Shown: positions 62,301-63,284 of the stretch, piece by piece | How positions within the stretch are numbered: the stretch's first letter is position 1 | Layout: each line of letters starts with the position of its first letter | From: Rhodeus uyekii | Taxonomy: Eukaryota; Chordata; Actinopteri; Cypriniformes; Acheilognathidae | Length of the DNA: 64,000 nucleotides | Direction: 5' to 3' | NCBI GenBank assembly: GCA_037043235.1 | Contig: JAWRVZ010000274.1 | Coordinates: 248,001 to 312,000, forward strand | Made by a program: the position numbers and the translations under genes | Notes under the pieces: model-generated | Database searches by the model: none | The model's input: only the letters and a program-made list of their open reading frames with translations | What the model was told of the DNA's origin: nothing

Positions 62301-63284
62301 GCAGAGTGTTGTAACCCGTCAGGACGTCAATATGTAACCATAGTTCCCTGAAGAGGGAACGAGATGCTGCGTCTTTGGCCTCAGCTCCTTGCATCTTCCA
62401 GGCTTTGCTTCAGACACTCCTCTAAGCTGCCGTCACCAGTTTCCGGCGCGTTTTACTCACACTCGGTCGATCAATCGTTCGATCGTTTACATAGTGCTTC
62501 ACGAGACTATCGTCCAAGTATTTCCCAAAGTGTTCACATGAATCACATGCTACACACAACACAACTCACGGGAACAAGAAAGCGCACAGCCCGAGCGAAA
62601 CTTGAAACCATGCGCAGTCACACGACTGGACAGAGTGCAAGAGCACTAGCTAACACTAGTCTTGTGCGAACAAACAGAAGACAAACAAGCGGAGCATGAA
62701 TGTCTGAATTCCGACACAAAAACAAGACCAAACAAGACCAAAGTGCCGGGATTCGAACAACATGCCCGGCATATAAGACGATGTGATATAAGACAGAGAG
62801 GAGAGCGGGCGGCATCGAGGCACGACAATGCAGTAGTGTCAAGGCTTTGTCATAGAACACGAGAAAACTAGACTGAAGTGACAGAACCCTGACAAAAGTC
62901 ATCATGAATTGTAACAATATTTCACAGTATCACTGTTTTTACTGTATTTTTTTTTAAATCAAATAAATATAGCCTATATAATTCTTTCAAAAACATAGAG
63001 AGATCAAAACGCAATACCTGACCACAATCTTTTGAACTGTATTGTAAGTATTGTTTGCAAAGGTTATCATTAGAGATTGTTATTGAAAATCCTAATTCAC
63101 GGTTCATATGAAGGAGAAAAGCTTAATACATTTGAACTCTGAAGTGCAGGTACCTTCTGTCGGGGAGGAAGTAAATTTTGACGTAGGGATTCCTAGGCCG
63201 CCCGTCTTCTCGTGAAGGCAGGTCTTTGGCACCCAGGACAGTGACGATGAGTTGATGTCCCACTTTATCGTACCACAGCTTGAC
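9554..63284 (-). CDS. rims2: rims2 (RIM2) gene, partial: C2A to C-terminus, about 31 exons
   Basis: RIM2 is a presynaptic active-zone scaffold. It links Rab3 vesicles, Munc13, RIM-BP, ELKS, liprin and Ca2+ channels, and promotes vesicle docking and priming. Seen here: C2A (63284-59464), a long Ser/Arg/Pro linker, C2B (10728-9554) and the stop at 9554-9556. The zinc-finger and PDZ exons would lie past the right edge. I assign RIM2 rather than RIM1 from linker segments DYRHNGRDFQSSTLSVPEQV, RSMPSLPSGRSAPPSPAL and SSDSDVSDVSAMSSASRL, which match remembered vertebrate RIM2 better than RIM1. All exons listed separately join in one open frame. Teleosts carry rims2a and rims2b; I cannot tell which this is. 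Introns are 0.18-9 kb and rich in transposons. Human RIMS2 is followed by DCSTAMP, of which I saw no trace in the 9.5 kb downstream. Confidence 0.95.
9846..9966. repeat. (TA)n tracts
   Basis: Two TA microsatellites (about 9850-9878 and 9944-9966) separated by AATATAAAT-type sequence, within the last rims2 intron (9761-10375), which otherwise holds nothing recognisable. Confidence 0.85.
10376..10515 (-). CDS. rims2: rims2 exon: C2B middle
   Basis: 140 nt, acceptor TTTGCAG, donor CAG/GTAACA. It encodes PYVKVYLLDNGKCINKKKTR, TARKTLDPLYQQQLQFEENP and EGKVLQ. The KKKTRTARKTLDP stretch is the C2B basic patch implicated in PIP2 and liprin/synaptotagmin contacts in the family. Phase 1 in, 0 out. Confidence 0.97.
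10627..10728 (-). CDS. rims2: rims2 exon: start of C2B
   Basis: 102 nt, acceptor CCTCAG, donor CCAG/GTACAC. It encodes DIQIGMVHRKERLDVEVIRA and RGLVGKPGNKQTP, the first C2B strands. Phase 1-1. Confidence 0.97.
10729..11883. other. rims2 intron
   Basis: No gene or clear repeat recognised. Confidence 0.5.
11884..11996 (-). CDS. rims2: rims2 exon: DSQFTEFLDGLGPAQL segment
   Basis: 113 nt, acceptor CTGATAG, donor ATGG/GTTAGT. It encodes LIFPGVKISSDSQFTEFLDG and LGPAQLAGRQTLATPPM, nearly identical to all RIMs in this region. Phase 2 in, 1 out. Confidence 0.97.
12116..12257 (-). CDS. rims2: rims2 exon: basic segment before C2B
   Basis: 142 nt, acceptor TTTTCAG, donor GGAAA/GTAAGT. It encodes EEGKKKKPVRLAIQRSVETG, LAVEMKSRMTRQPSRETADD and GEKAKPG. 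It corresponds to RIM2 GGGKKLRSTVQRSTETGLAVEM...TRQASRES. Shared by long and gamma isoforms. Phase 1 in, 2 out. Confidence 0.96.
12258..12822. other. rims2 intron between gamma first exon and common exon
   Basis: No coding or repeat signal seen. Confidence 0.5.
12823..12967 (-). CDS. rims2: RIM2-gamma alternative first exon (coding part)
   Basis: The start ATG at 12967 opens MGRQGQDGSAVIPGMRIQRS, continuing QSRLSLSASFEALAVYFPCM and NSFDEANG, then donor G/GTAAGA at phase 1. This joins in frame to the 12257 exon (EEGKKKKPVRLA). RIM2-gamma and RIM4 N-termini carry the same QRSQSRLSLSASFEALA-YFPCMNS signature (recalled). Gamma isoforms contain only the C-terminal segment and C2B and come from an internal promoter. 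The minus-strand reading was hidden behind an overlapping plus-strand open frame. Confidence 0.93.
13150..13215 (-). promoter_or_regulatory. candidate internal promoter for RIM2-gamma
   Basis: Directly upstream of the gamma exon, in a locally GC-richer stretch, are an inverted CCAAT box (GATTGGCC at 13204-13211), a CACGTG E-box (13183-13188) and a CACCC/GC-rich run (13154-13168). No TATA box is evident. The call is inferred from position plus motifs; no start site can be fixed from sequence. Confidence 0.5.
13216..15400. other. rims2 intron upstream of the gamma promoter
   Basis: AT-rich. A degraded copy of the common cyprinid AAGACTGGAGTAATGGCTGC repeat lies near 13550-13680. Otherwise nothing recognisable. 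Confidence 0.5.
15420..15725 (-). repeat. dispersed cyprinid repeat (ACTTTTGAACGGTAGTG family), degraded
   Basis: Contains TATGCTCAACAAGGCTATAT, ATACAGTAAAAACGGCAATA and CTTGCTGAATAAATG blocks typical of the family also seen at 21140, 25100, 27700, 32650, 54345, 56430, 58790 and 62900, here inverted. Confidence 0.55.
15726..17860. other. rims2 intron, nothing recognised
   Basis: AT-rich; no long open frame with coding character, no clear repeat ends. Confidence 0.5.
17861..18235. mobile_element. MITE with CCGTATTTTCCCGCATATAA termini, copy 2
   Basis: Same family as 5497-6074 but inverted and shorter. Both share a block reading TCAGAATCAGAACAAAAAG in one orientation and CTTTTTGCTCTGATTCTGA in the other. 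The right flanking TA has decayed to TG. Confidence 0.7.
18236..19246. other. rims2 intron
   Basis: Contains a poly-C tract (about 18392-18416); nothing else recognised. Confidence 0.5.
19247..20098. mobile_element. AAGTGCACTT-type MITE with a nested Tc1 relic
   Basis: Left end TGTGAAAAAGTAAGTGCACT, right end AAGTGCACTTCTTTTTTT, roughly inverted, with many internal ACTTAA/AGTGCAC words. It resembles the element at 48613-49077. It is interrupted at about 19490-19800. Confidence 0.5.
19490..19800 (+). pseudogene. Tc1-like transposase relic containing an inverted repeat
   Basis: Reads CCAGACCTTATATTCATTGA then GTCTGTGGGATGTGCTGGAG, the PDL-(N)P-IE-LWDVLE motif of Tc1 transposases. A perfect 20-bp inverted repeat (19691-19710 and 19726-19745) with a 15-nt spacer lies at its 3' end. 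Confidence 0.6.
20099..21139. other. rims2 intron, nothing recognised
   Basis: No repeat ends or coding frame identified. Confidence 0.5.
21140..21447 (+). repeat. dispersed cyprinid repeat (ACTTTTGAACGGTAGTG family)
   Basis: Ends GACCCCAAACTTTTGCTCAG and TAGTGTA, with internal AGGATCATGTGACACTGAAG. It lies just 3' of the 21501 exon donor. Confidence 0.65.
21501..21715 (-). CDS. rims2: rims2 exon: TSKM...KKRRSSFGAKM segment
   Basis: 215 nt, acceptor TGACAG, donor GAGG/GTGAGT. It encodes SELTSKMKHRAQTATPGSNI, TKSSSVGGDMCSLGRNDDED and DDKKRRSSFGAKMAAMVGLG. It matches RIM2 (TSKMQNRQMG...KSTSISGDMCSLEKND...KKRRSSIGAKMVAIVGL). The middle is acidic (DDEDDD) instead of the mammalian GSQSDTAVG stretch. 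Phase 2 in, 1 out. Confidence 0.96.
21716..22840. other. rims2 intron, nothing recognised
   Basis: No clear element or exon. Confidence 0.5.
23860..24418 (+). mobile_element. SINE/LINE-tail element inserted in DIRS relic
   Basis: The 3' end reads CTGTAAAGCTGCTTTGAAAC and CTCTATATAAGTAAAGGTGA then CTTGACTTG, a common cyprinid repeat tail. The interrupted recombinase frame resumes right after it. Confidence 0.55.
24578..24738 (-). mobile_element. tRNA-derived SINE fragment
   Basis: Contains GGCAGACGCTTTTATCGAAA, GCGACTTACATTGCATTCAA and CCCTGGGAATCAAATCC. The last block is an inverted tRNA T-arm-like sequence, so the element points to the minus strand. It splits the recombinase remnant. Confidence 0.6.
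25100..25358 (+). repeat. dispersed cyprinid repeat (ACTTTTGAACGGTAGTG family)
   Basis: Blocks AACATTGATAATAATAAGCA, AAGGATCATGTGACACTGAA and an (ATA)n run. Confidence 0.6.
25359..26461. other. rims2 intron, nothing recognised
   Basis: No coding or repeat structure identified. Confidence 0.5.
26462..26830 (+). mobile_element. Tigger-like element fragment (TACGAG family)
   Basis: Starts after TA with CAGTAATACCTTGGTTTATG and shares ATCGGTGTACGAGC and TTATAAGTGATTTA blocks with the complete copy at 34669-36279. The right end is absent. Confidence 0.7.
27140..27301 (-). CDS. rims2: rims2 candidate acidic exon (162 nt, phase 2-2)
   Basis: Acceptor TGTGTCAG, donor GAGAG/GTTAGA (moderate). It encodes SRVDALQSQGEEGAVVVEEQ, VEATTASAQATGHEGGVGGA and TEHPEEEEEELEPE. 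Frame and phases fit between two conserved exons, but I know no mammalian equivalent. It could be a fish-specific cassette adding a strongly negative segment. The open frame extends beyond the exon on both sides, so an unrelated origin is possible. Confidence 0.6.
27700..28080 (+). repeat. dispersed cyprinid repeat (ACTTTTGAACGGTAGTG family), degraded
   Basis: Blocks CTGAAAATTCAGCTTTAGCA and ATTTCACAGTATTACTGTTT. Confidence 0.55.
28401..28537 (-). CDS. rims2: rims2 exon: conserved SSDSDVSDVSA segment
   Basis: 137 nt (140 if the upstream of two tandem acceptors CAG/CAG is used), donor ATCAG/GTAGGC. It encodes GMDSLSMRSSDSDVSDVSAM and then SSASRLSSTSYMSVQSERV. It matches mammalian RIM2 (STKSSDSDVSDVSAVSR...SVQSERPRG). 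Enters at phase 0, leaves at phase 2. Confidence 0.95.
28641..29095. mobile_element. MITE with GAGTGCAACAGT termini, copy 1
   Basis: Left GAGTGCAACAGT and right ACTGTTGCACTC are perfect inverted ends flanked by TA. Its partner is at 31556-31972. Confidence 0.75.
29098..30101. other. rims2 intron, nothing recognised
   Basis: AT-rich; a weak trace of the dispersed repeat near 29860-29960. Confidence 0.45.
30102..30469. mobile_element. Tigger-like MITE, copy 2 (TA flanked)
   Basis: Ends CAGTAATCCCTCGCCACTTC and inverted GAGGGATCACTG, TA on both sides; the interior is nearly the same as 7264-7612. Confidence 0.85.
31013..31035 (-). CDS. rims2: rims2 23-nt microexon restoring phase 0
   Basis: Acceptor GTCACACAG, donor AAGG/GTATGT. 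It encodes TLKDPSR plus the end of a split Gly codon. It converts phase 1 to phase 0, exactly what is needed between the phase 1-1 block and the next conserved exon. Its length (23 nt) means skipping it would shift the frame. Confidence 0.72.
31556..31972. mobile_element. MITE with GAGTGCAACAGT termini, copy 2
   Basis: Same inverted ends and TA flanks as 28641-29095; shared interior CCATGACCCAAACCAACCAG versus CCATGAACCAAACCAATCAG. Confidence 0.75.
32028..32307 (+). mobile_element. solo LTR with 5-bp target duplication ATTAT
   Basis: 280 bp starting TGTCACAGTC and ending TGTGACA, with AATAAAG about 55 nt before the end as expected of an LTR polyadenylation signal. ATTAT flanks both sides exactly. 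No internal retroelement genes. Confidence 0.85.
32640..32840 (+). repeat. dispersed cyprinid repeat (ACTTTTGAACGGTAGTG family)
   Basis: Ends CTGACCCCAAACTTTTGAAC AGTAGTG; begins with TTATGCTCACCAAGATTG. Confidence 0.65.
32936..32977 (-). CDS. rims2: rims2 42-nt phase 1-1 exon
   Basis: Tandem acceptor TCAG/CAG, donor ACAG/GTATTG. It encodes AVVSESTVSENGDT. A (TG)n tract of about 14 units lies some 85 nt upstream in the transcript (33062-33090). Confidence 0.68.
33062..33090. repeat. (AC)n microsatellite
   Basis: About 14 AC units; on the transcript strand a UG repeat upstream of the 42-nt exon acceptor. Confidence 0.9.
33774..33956. mobile_element. 183-bp TA-flanked MITE inside the minisatellite
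   Basis: Ends CAGTGGAGTTAATTTATC and inverted ATAACCGTATTCCACTG. The TA duplication falls inside the unit word AAATACTCAC, which resumes right after it. Confidence 0.8.
34669..36279. mobile_element. 1.6-kb Tigger-like element with TACGAG motifs, inside the minisatellite
   Basis: Ends CAGTAATACCTCGGTTTACG and inverted CGTAAACCGAGGAATTACTG, TA on each side. The unit word CCAAATACAGAAACG is split exactly at its TA. An inner inverted pair GGGGTTAGTTGTAAC (35209) / GTTACAACTAACCCC (35431) suggests a further nested element. No intact transposase. Confidence 0.85.
37059..37693. mobile_element. Tigger-like element with transposase C-terminal remnant
   Basis: Ends CAGTGATCCCTCGCCACTTC and inverted CGAGGGATTACTG. 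On the plus strand at about 37390-37547 a frame reads YKDLFAKKKKERQQLPITMF followed by an acidic EEENTAERSQDA tail and a stop, consistent with the end of a Tigger/pogo transposase. The rest is deleted. Confidence 0.75.
38098..38632 (+). mobile_element. 5S-rRNA-derived SINE (SINE3-like), near full length
   Basis: The 5' part contains AAGCTAAGCGGGG (5S A-box) and CCTGGATGGGAGACT (5S C-box region), the internal RNA polymerase III promoter of 5S rRNA. The body has CCGAGGTCCTGACTCTCTGT and TGGCTGCCGTCGCATCATCC. The tail is CGCTATATAAATGTAATGAA plus (ATT)n. It lies beside the end of the minisatellite. Confidence 0.9.
38633..39624. other. rims2 intron, nothing recognised
   Basis: No repeat ends or exon signals seen. 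Confidence 0.45.
39625..39660 (-). CDS. rims2: rims2 36-nt phase 1-1 exon
   Basis: Acceptor AACTTTAG, donor CCTG/GTATGC. It encodes EVTWEDQQKKTP. Small and supported only by splice sites, open frame and matching phase. Another short exon could be hidden nearby. Confidence 0.62.
40283..40309. repeat. (CA)n microsatellite, (TG)n on the transcript strand, next to a 5' splice site
   Basis: About 13 CA units lie immediately downstream of the GC donor at 40313. UG-rich tracts next to 5' splice sites are known targets of splicing regulators such as CELF and TDP-43 (family knowledge). Confidence 0.9.
40314..40361 (-). CDS. rims2: rims2 48-nt phase 1-1 exon with GC donor
   Basis: It encodes ESQEKPVAPPPVNGRK. 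The acceptor is GACACAAG; the donor reads AAAG/GCAAGT, the typical sequence of a GC-AG intron. A (TG)n tract starts 4 nt into the intron. GC donors are often linked with alternative splicing. Confidence 0.68.
40686..40949 (-). CDS. rims2: rims2 large Pro/Ala/His-rich exon (264 nt, phase 1-1)
   Basis: Acceptor AACAAAG, donor CCAG/GTGTGT. It encodes an 88-residue low-complexity stretch built of degenerate PPPxHA-like units about 8 residues long, for example TVPPPAHTPPPPAHALPPSS, and ends in SASPLVQQASVP. Its frame and phase fit the block, and the open frame continues upstream into the intron. It probably arose by internal repeat expansion. I know no mammalian RIM2 equivalent. Confidence 0.7.
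41315..41365. repeat. (TA)n microsatellite
   Basis: About 25 TA units followed by a T run. Confidence 0.9.
41603..42209. mobile_element. hAT-like nonautonomous element, copy 1
   Basis: Ends CAGGGGTAGGCAAACT and inverted AGTTTGCCCACCCCTG. About 300 bp of interior matches the reverse complement of the 60674-61426 element, for example ATTGACAATCACAGGCGTCC. I find no matching 8-bp target duplication, so one end may be rearranged. Confidence 0.75.
42390..42458 (-). CDS. rims2: rims2 Pro-rich cassette exon B (69 nt, phase 1-1)
   Basis: Acceptor GTTGAAG/CAG (tandem), donor GCTG/GTAATG. It encodes AVGGASQPPAPPPPPPQVS followed by QAMA. The six-proline run could bind SH3, EVH1 or profilin (inference). 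Duplicate of the exon 0.4 kb upstream in the transcript. Confidence 0.75.
42867..42938 (-). CDS. rims2: rims2 Pro-rich cassette exon A (72 nt, phase 1-1)
   Basis: Acceptor AATGAAG/CAG (tandem), donor GCTG/GTAAAT. It encodes AATGAVSQPPAPPPILSQL and then PQTMA. It is clearly paralogous to the exon at 42390-42458: same SQPPAPPP core, same TMA/AMA end, same acceptor and donor context. I infer tandem exon duplication. Confidence 0.75.
42939..43677. other. rims2 intron, nothing recognised
   Basis: No repeat ends or exon signals identified. Confidence 0.45.
43678..44011 (+). mobile_element. solo LTR with 5-bp target duplication GTTTT
   Basis: TGTCACGGCC ... GCTAACA, 334 bp, same family as 32028-32307 (shared TTTTGCACAAAGAGTGTGC and AATAAAGTGTTTTCAG). 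GTTTT flanks both sides. Confidence 0.8.
44210..44330 (+). mobile_element. SINE 3' tail fragment
   Basis: Ends GCACTATATAAATGTAATGA then (ATT)n, the same tail as the SINE at 38098-38632; the 5' part is lost. Confidence 0.6.
44870..44902 (-). CDS. rims2: rims2 33-nt phase 1-1 exon (acidic)
   Basis: A very strong C/T tract ends in CCCAG; donor GAAG/GTCTGT. It encodes DGDGITEPYE. In the other phases the exon contains a stop, so phase 1 is required, and phase 1 is what the preceding 110-nt exon provides. Confidence 0.7.
45240..45349 (-). CDS. rims2: rims2 exon: TGSVQTSP / RQLPQVPP, probable RIM-BP binding segment
   Basis: 110 nt, acceptor CCCACAG, donor A/GTGAGT. It encodes ANPRTGSVQTSPTSTPLSSR and RGRQLPQVPPKGSMDR, matching mammalian RIM2. 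RQLPQVP is the R-x-L-P-x-x-P type of motif through which RIMs bind the SH3 domains of RIM-BP (established for the family). It shifts reading phase from 2 to 1, which defines the boundary between the two exon blocks. Confidence 0.95.
46189..46498 (+). mobile_element. solo LTR, imperfect target duplication GGAAG/GAAAG
   Basis: TGTCACAGTT ... GCGTGACA, 310 bp, with AATAAAG near the 3' end. More diverged than the two others but the same layout. Confidence 0.72.
46500..47839. other. rims2 intron
   Basis: AT-rich. A good-looking acceptor at about 47449-47460 (CTTTCCTTGCAG) leads to a short frame ending in a stop with no donor; I do not call it an exon. Confidence 0.45.
47840..48025 (-). CDS. rims2: rims2 exon: conserved Ser/Arg-rich linker, RSRSSERP...PPSPALTR
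   Basis: 186 nt, acceptor TTCTGCAG, donor CGAG/GTGACC. It encodes YSRSMVDRHDHYRSRSADQR, then PMMERPVYTRSRSSERPDSG and YMRSMPSLPSGRSAPPSPAL. It matches the mammalian RIM2 segment YHRSRSTEQRP...SAPPSPAL closely and shows higher GC at third positions than its flanks. Phase 2-2. Confidence 0.96.
48464..48520 (-). CDS. rims2: rims2 linker exon (phase 2-2, 57 nt)
   Basis: Acceptor CTCCATAG, donor CTGAG/GTAATA. It encodes REDHIPEFPANNEHFEEDL, an acidic segment. Symmetric and in frame with both sides. Confidence 0.68.
48613..49077. mobile_element. AAGTGCACTT-type MITE
   Basis: Ends CTGTGAAAAAGAAGT and inverted ACTTCTTTTTCATAAGG, with many AAGTACACTT words inside; resembles 19247-20098. Confidence 0.6.
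49386..49433 (-). CDS. rims2: rims2 linker exon (phase 2-2, 48 nt)
   Basis: Acceptor TTTATTCAG, donor GAAAG/GTATTA. It encodes SRTCPRIEIEPSTDTE. Small symmetric exon in the expected frame, supported only by splice sites and phase. Confidence 0.62.
49672..49746 (-). CDS. rims2: rims2 linker exon (phase 2-2, 75 nt)
   Basis: Donor GATTACAG/GTAAGG is strong; the acceptor (TTTAAAG) is weaker, preceded by CATCCTCCA. It encodes RYYNGPNHVSTPWPNHVMNG and TGGDY. It contains an internal near-repeat (GPNHVSTP / WPNHVMNG). The weak acceptor suggests regulated inclusion. Confidence 0.68.
49931..49990 (-). CDS. rims2: rims2 linker exon (phase 2-2, 60 nt)
   Basis: Acceptor GTGTTCAG, donor GAGAG/GTAAAA. It encodes RRMRRDRQMSAYSDSFDSPE. 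Symmetric, with the same phase as its neighbours. Confidence 0.75.
50415..51584 (-). mobile_element. Tc1-like transposon, 1.17 kb, perfect 25-bp termini
   Basis: The 25-bp end starting CACTCACCTAAAGGATTATT is repeated exactly in inverse at 51560-51584, with TA on each side. Near-complete length for Tc1. Inserted in the DIRS terminal repeat. Confidence 0.92.
50470..51436 (-). pseudogene. Tc1 transposase pseudogene
   Basis: Starts MGKKGDLSNFERDMVVGARR. The N-terminal paired-type helix-turn-helix (SQTAQLLGFSHTTISRVHKE) is intact. The stretch around the first catalytic Asp is out of frame, SDGRVRIWREQNENMDPSCL and the second catalytic region (YFQQDNA) return to frame, and a stop follows at about 50741. 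The WPPQSPDLNPIE motif with the third acidic residue lies downstream, separated by that stop. Not functional. Confidence 0.88.
51956..53073. other. rims2 intron, nothing recognised
   Basis: No exon or repeat ends identified. Confidence 0.45.
53074..53166 (-). CDS. rims2: rims2 linker exon (phase 2-2, 93 nt)
   Basis: Acceptor CTCATAG after a C/T-rich tract, donor GACAG/GTAGTA. It encodes MCPLYREDAVRLLRSTRMAR and AYSEGYNSVD. Frame is open across the exon and the phases match both neighbours. Basic and Ser-rich composition agrees with the RIM linker. Confidence 0.75.
53167..54344. other. rims2 intron, nothing recognised
   Basis: Open frames here are short and lack coding character. Confidence 0.45.
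54345..54560 (-). repeat. dispersed cyprinid repeat (ACTTTTGAACGGTAGTG family)
   Basis: Begins ACACTATTGTTCAAAAGTTT and contains TTTTCAAATAAATTCTGGTC. Confidence 0.55.
54934..55005 (-). CDS. rims2: rims2 linker exon (phase 2-2, 72 nt)
   Basis: Acceptor TGGTTGCAG, donor CCCAG/GTATTC. It encodes SQYLTLPPRTRHRQPAIDP and AIQDP. Frame and phase fit both neighbours. I do not recall a mammalian counterpart, so this may be a fish cassette exon. Confidence 0.72.
55406..55492 (-). CDS. rims2: rims2 linker exon (phase 2-2, 87 nt)
   Basis: Excellent acceptor (long T/C tract ending CTTCAG) and donor CAG/GTATGT. It encodes SRSLDHGVRGAPSLYGPRQ and HLSEDRYSPD. The end resembles the HRVMDDHYSSDR segment of mammalian RIM2. 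It is symmetric, so it can be skipped without a frameshift. Confidence 0.85.
55958..56093 (-). CDS. rims2: rims2 exon: DYRHNGRD linker segment
   Basis: 136 nt, acceptor GCCTCAG, donor AAAG/GTAATC. It encodes DYRHNGRDFQSSTLSVPEQV followed by MSSNHCSRSDMSRTRSRSP and SVPPPQ. This is among the best RIM2-specific matches in the window. RIM1 has a clearly different sequence at this point. Confidence 0.96.
56430..56740 (+). repeat. dispersed cyprinid repeat (ACTTTTGAACGGTAGTG family)
   Basis: Blocks CAAAGAATCCTGAAAACAAT, GAGTGATTTCTGAAGGCTCA and CAGCATAAGAGACATGTATA. Confidence 0.6.
57425..57493 (-). CDS. rims2: rims2 exon: ISDSEFSDYDCEDGIG linker segment
   Basis: 69 nt, phase 1 in, phase 1 out (TCA G/GTACAG). 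It encodes SQRISDSEFSDYDCEDGIGV, a well-conserved acidic RIM2 linker segment just after C2A. The 3' splice site is unusual: its polypyrimidine tract is a pure (CT)n microsatellite directly abutting CAG. Confidence 0.95.
57498..57519. repeat. (GA)n/(CT)n microsatellite serving as a polypyrimidine tract
   Basis: About 11 GA units on the plus strand read as (CT)n on the transcript strand, ending in CTCAG at the acceptor of the 57493 exon. Length variation here would directly change the polypyrimidine tract. Confidence 0.9.
57520..58785. other. rims2 intron, nothing recognised
   Basis: No exon or repeat ends identified. Confidence 0.45.
58786..59195 (+). repeat. dispersed cyprinid repeat (ACTTTTGAACGGTAGTG family), well preserved
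   Basis: Contains AGGATCATGTAACACTGAAG, AATGGCTGCTGAAAATTCAG and GAGCATCAGAGACTTATTCA, ending TTTTTGAATGGTAGTGAG. Confidence 0.65.
59464..59617 (-). CDS. rims2: rims2 exon: end of C2A and start of linker
   Basis: 154 nt, acceptor GTTTAG, strong donor A/GTATGT. It encodes ILIELETALLDDQPHWYKLQ, the last C2A strands, then the linker MPLPNPSPYMQRRRLLPGE and SPTRRLQ. A weaker in-frame-looking donor (CAG/GTTACA) lies 7 nt earlier. The later one gives the expected RRLQRSQRISDSE junction, so I chose it. Confidence 0.94.
59912..60083 (-). CDS. rims2: rims2 exon: C2A domain, middle
   Basis: 172 nt, acceptor TTCTCAG, donor GAG/GTGAGA. It encodes SDKSKRRTKTVKKSLEPKWN and then the Q-T-F-M-Y strand and ITLWDQARVREEESEFLGE. 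The basic KSKRRTKTVKK stretch is the polybasic face of the C2 fold. Phase in 2, out 0. Confidence 0.97.
60674..61426. mobile_element. hAT-like nonautonomous element, copy 2, with 8-bp duplication GTTTAGTC
   Basis: 753 bp, ends CAGGGGTCGGCAACC and GGTTGCCGACCCCTG. GTTTAGTC occurs exactly on both sides (60666-60673 and 61427-61434), the 8-bp duplication expected of hAT. Inserted inside the DIRS derivative, hence younger. It contains CpG-rich GCGCGCGCG-type sequence. Confidence 0.9.
61610..62257 (+). CDS. DIRS-like gag ORF fragment (215 aa)
   Basis: Open frame with HLSPQSVSSLKALVLPTKPM, VTSSLVGRAYSASSQAGACL, LLQAYQAELMGDLDEAGGIG, LCRATDLTPRSTREMAASIG and ATERHLWLNLTSLKDREKNF, ending LLLPRRPQP and a stop. 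This is the gag-like ORF I recall from teleost DIRS elements. The N-terminus upstream of the hAT insertion is not continuous with it. Probably not expressed as an intact protein. Confidence 0.7.
   Translation: MDLAAGLETGAVLSQPLPERSGASCPLESRPRVVTPKAPALQLSSGRVEEALASHLSPQSVSSLKALVLPTKPMRVTSSLVGRAYSASSQAGACLHTTALLQAYQAELMGDLDEAGGIGPVAVAELCRATDLTPRSTREMAASIGRSMAACVATERHLWLNLTSLKDREKNFILDIPISPSGLFGDSIKLVVDKFQEAAKQQVAFNLLLPRRPQP
62540..62896 (-). mobile_element. LTR-like fragment
   Basis: On the minus strand it starts TGTCAGGGTTCTGTCACTTC and holds TATATAAG-like words. Its beginning resembles that of the TGTCAC solo LTRs. The far end is not defined. Confidence 0.4.
62900..63050 (+). repeat. dispersed cyprinid repeat fragment
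   Basis: AACAATATTTCACAGTATCA then CTGTTTTTACTGTATTT, and CTTTTGAACTGTATTG at the end. Confidence 0.6.
63154..63284 (-). CDS. rims2: rims2 exon: C2A domain, first part
   Basis: 131 nt, entered in frame after acceptor CTGCAG and ending phase 2 at donor AG/GTACCT. It encodes VKLWYDKVGHQLIVTVLGAK and continues through DLPSREDGRPRNPYVKIYF, the first strands of C2A. RIM C2A domains lack the full set of Ca2+-coordinating Asp residues, and this one likewise does not show the pattern of a Ca2+-binding C2. The next exon completes the split Ser codon. Confidence 0.96.

Larger units (their letters stand above)
60325..62536 (+). mobile_element. deletion derivative of a DIRS-like retroelement with inverted ends
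   Basis: The left end TTCCCTTTCAAGGGAACTCA is followed by about 180 bp. Much of this recurs in inverse at 62412-62536, for example ATTGATCGACCGAGTGTGAG against CTCACACTCGGTCGATCAAT. Inverted terminal repeats are typical of DIRS elements. Only part of gag remains inside; RT and recombinase are gone. An hAT element sits at 60674-61426. The right terminus appears cut by the LTR-like element that follows. Confidence 0.75.
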
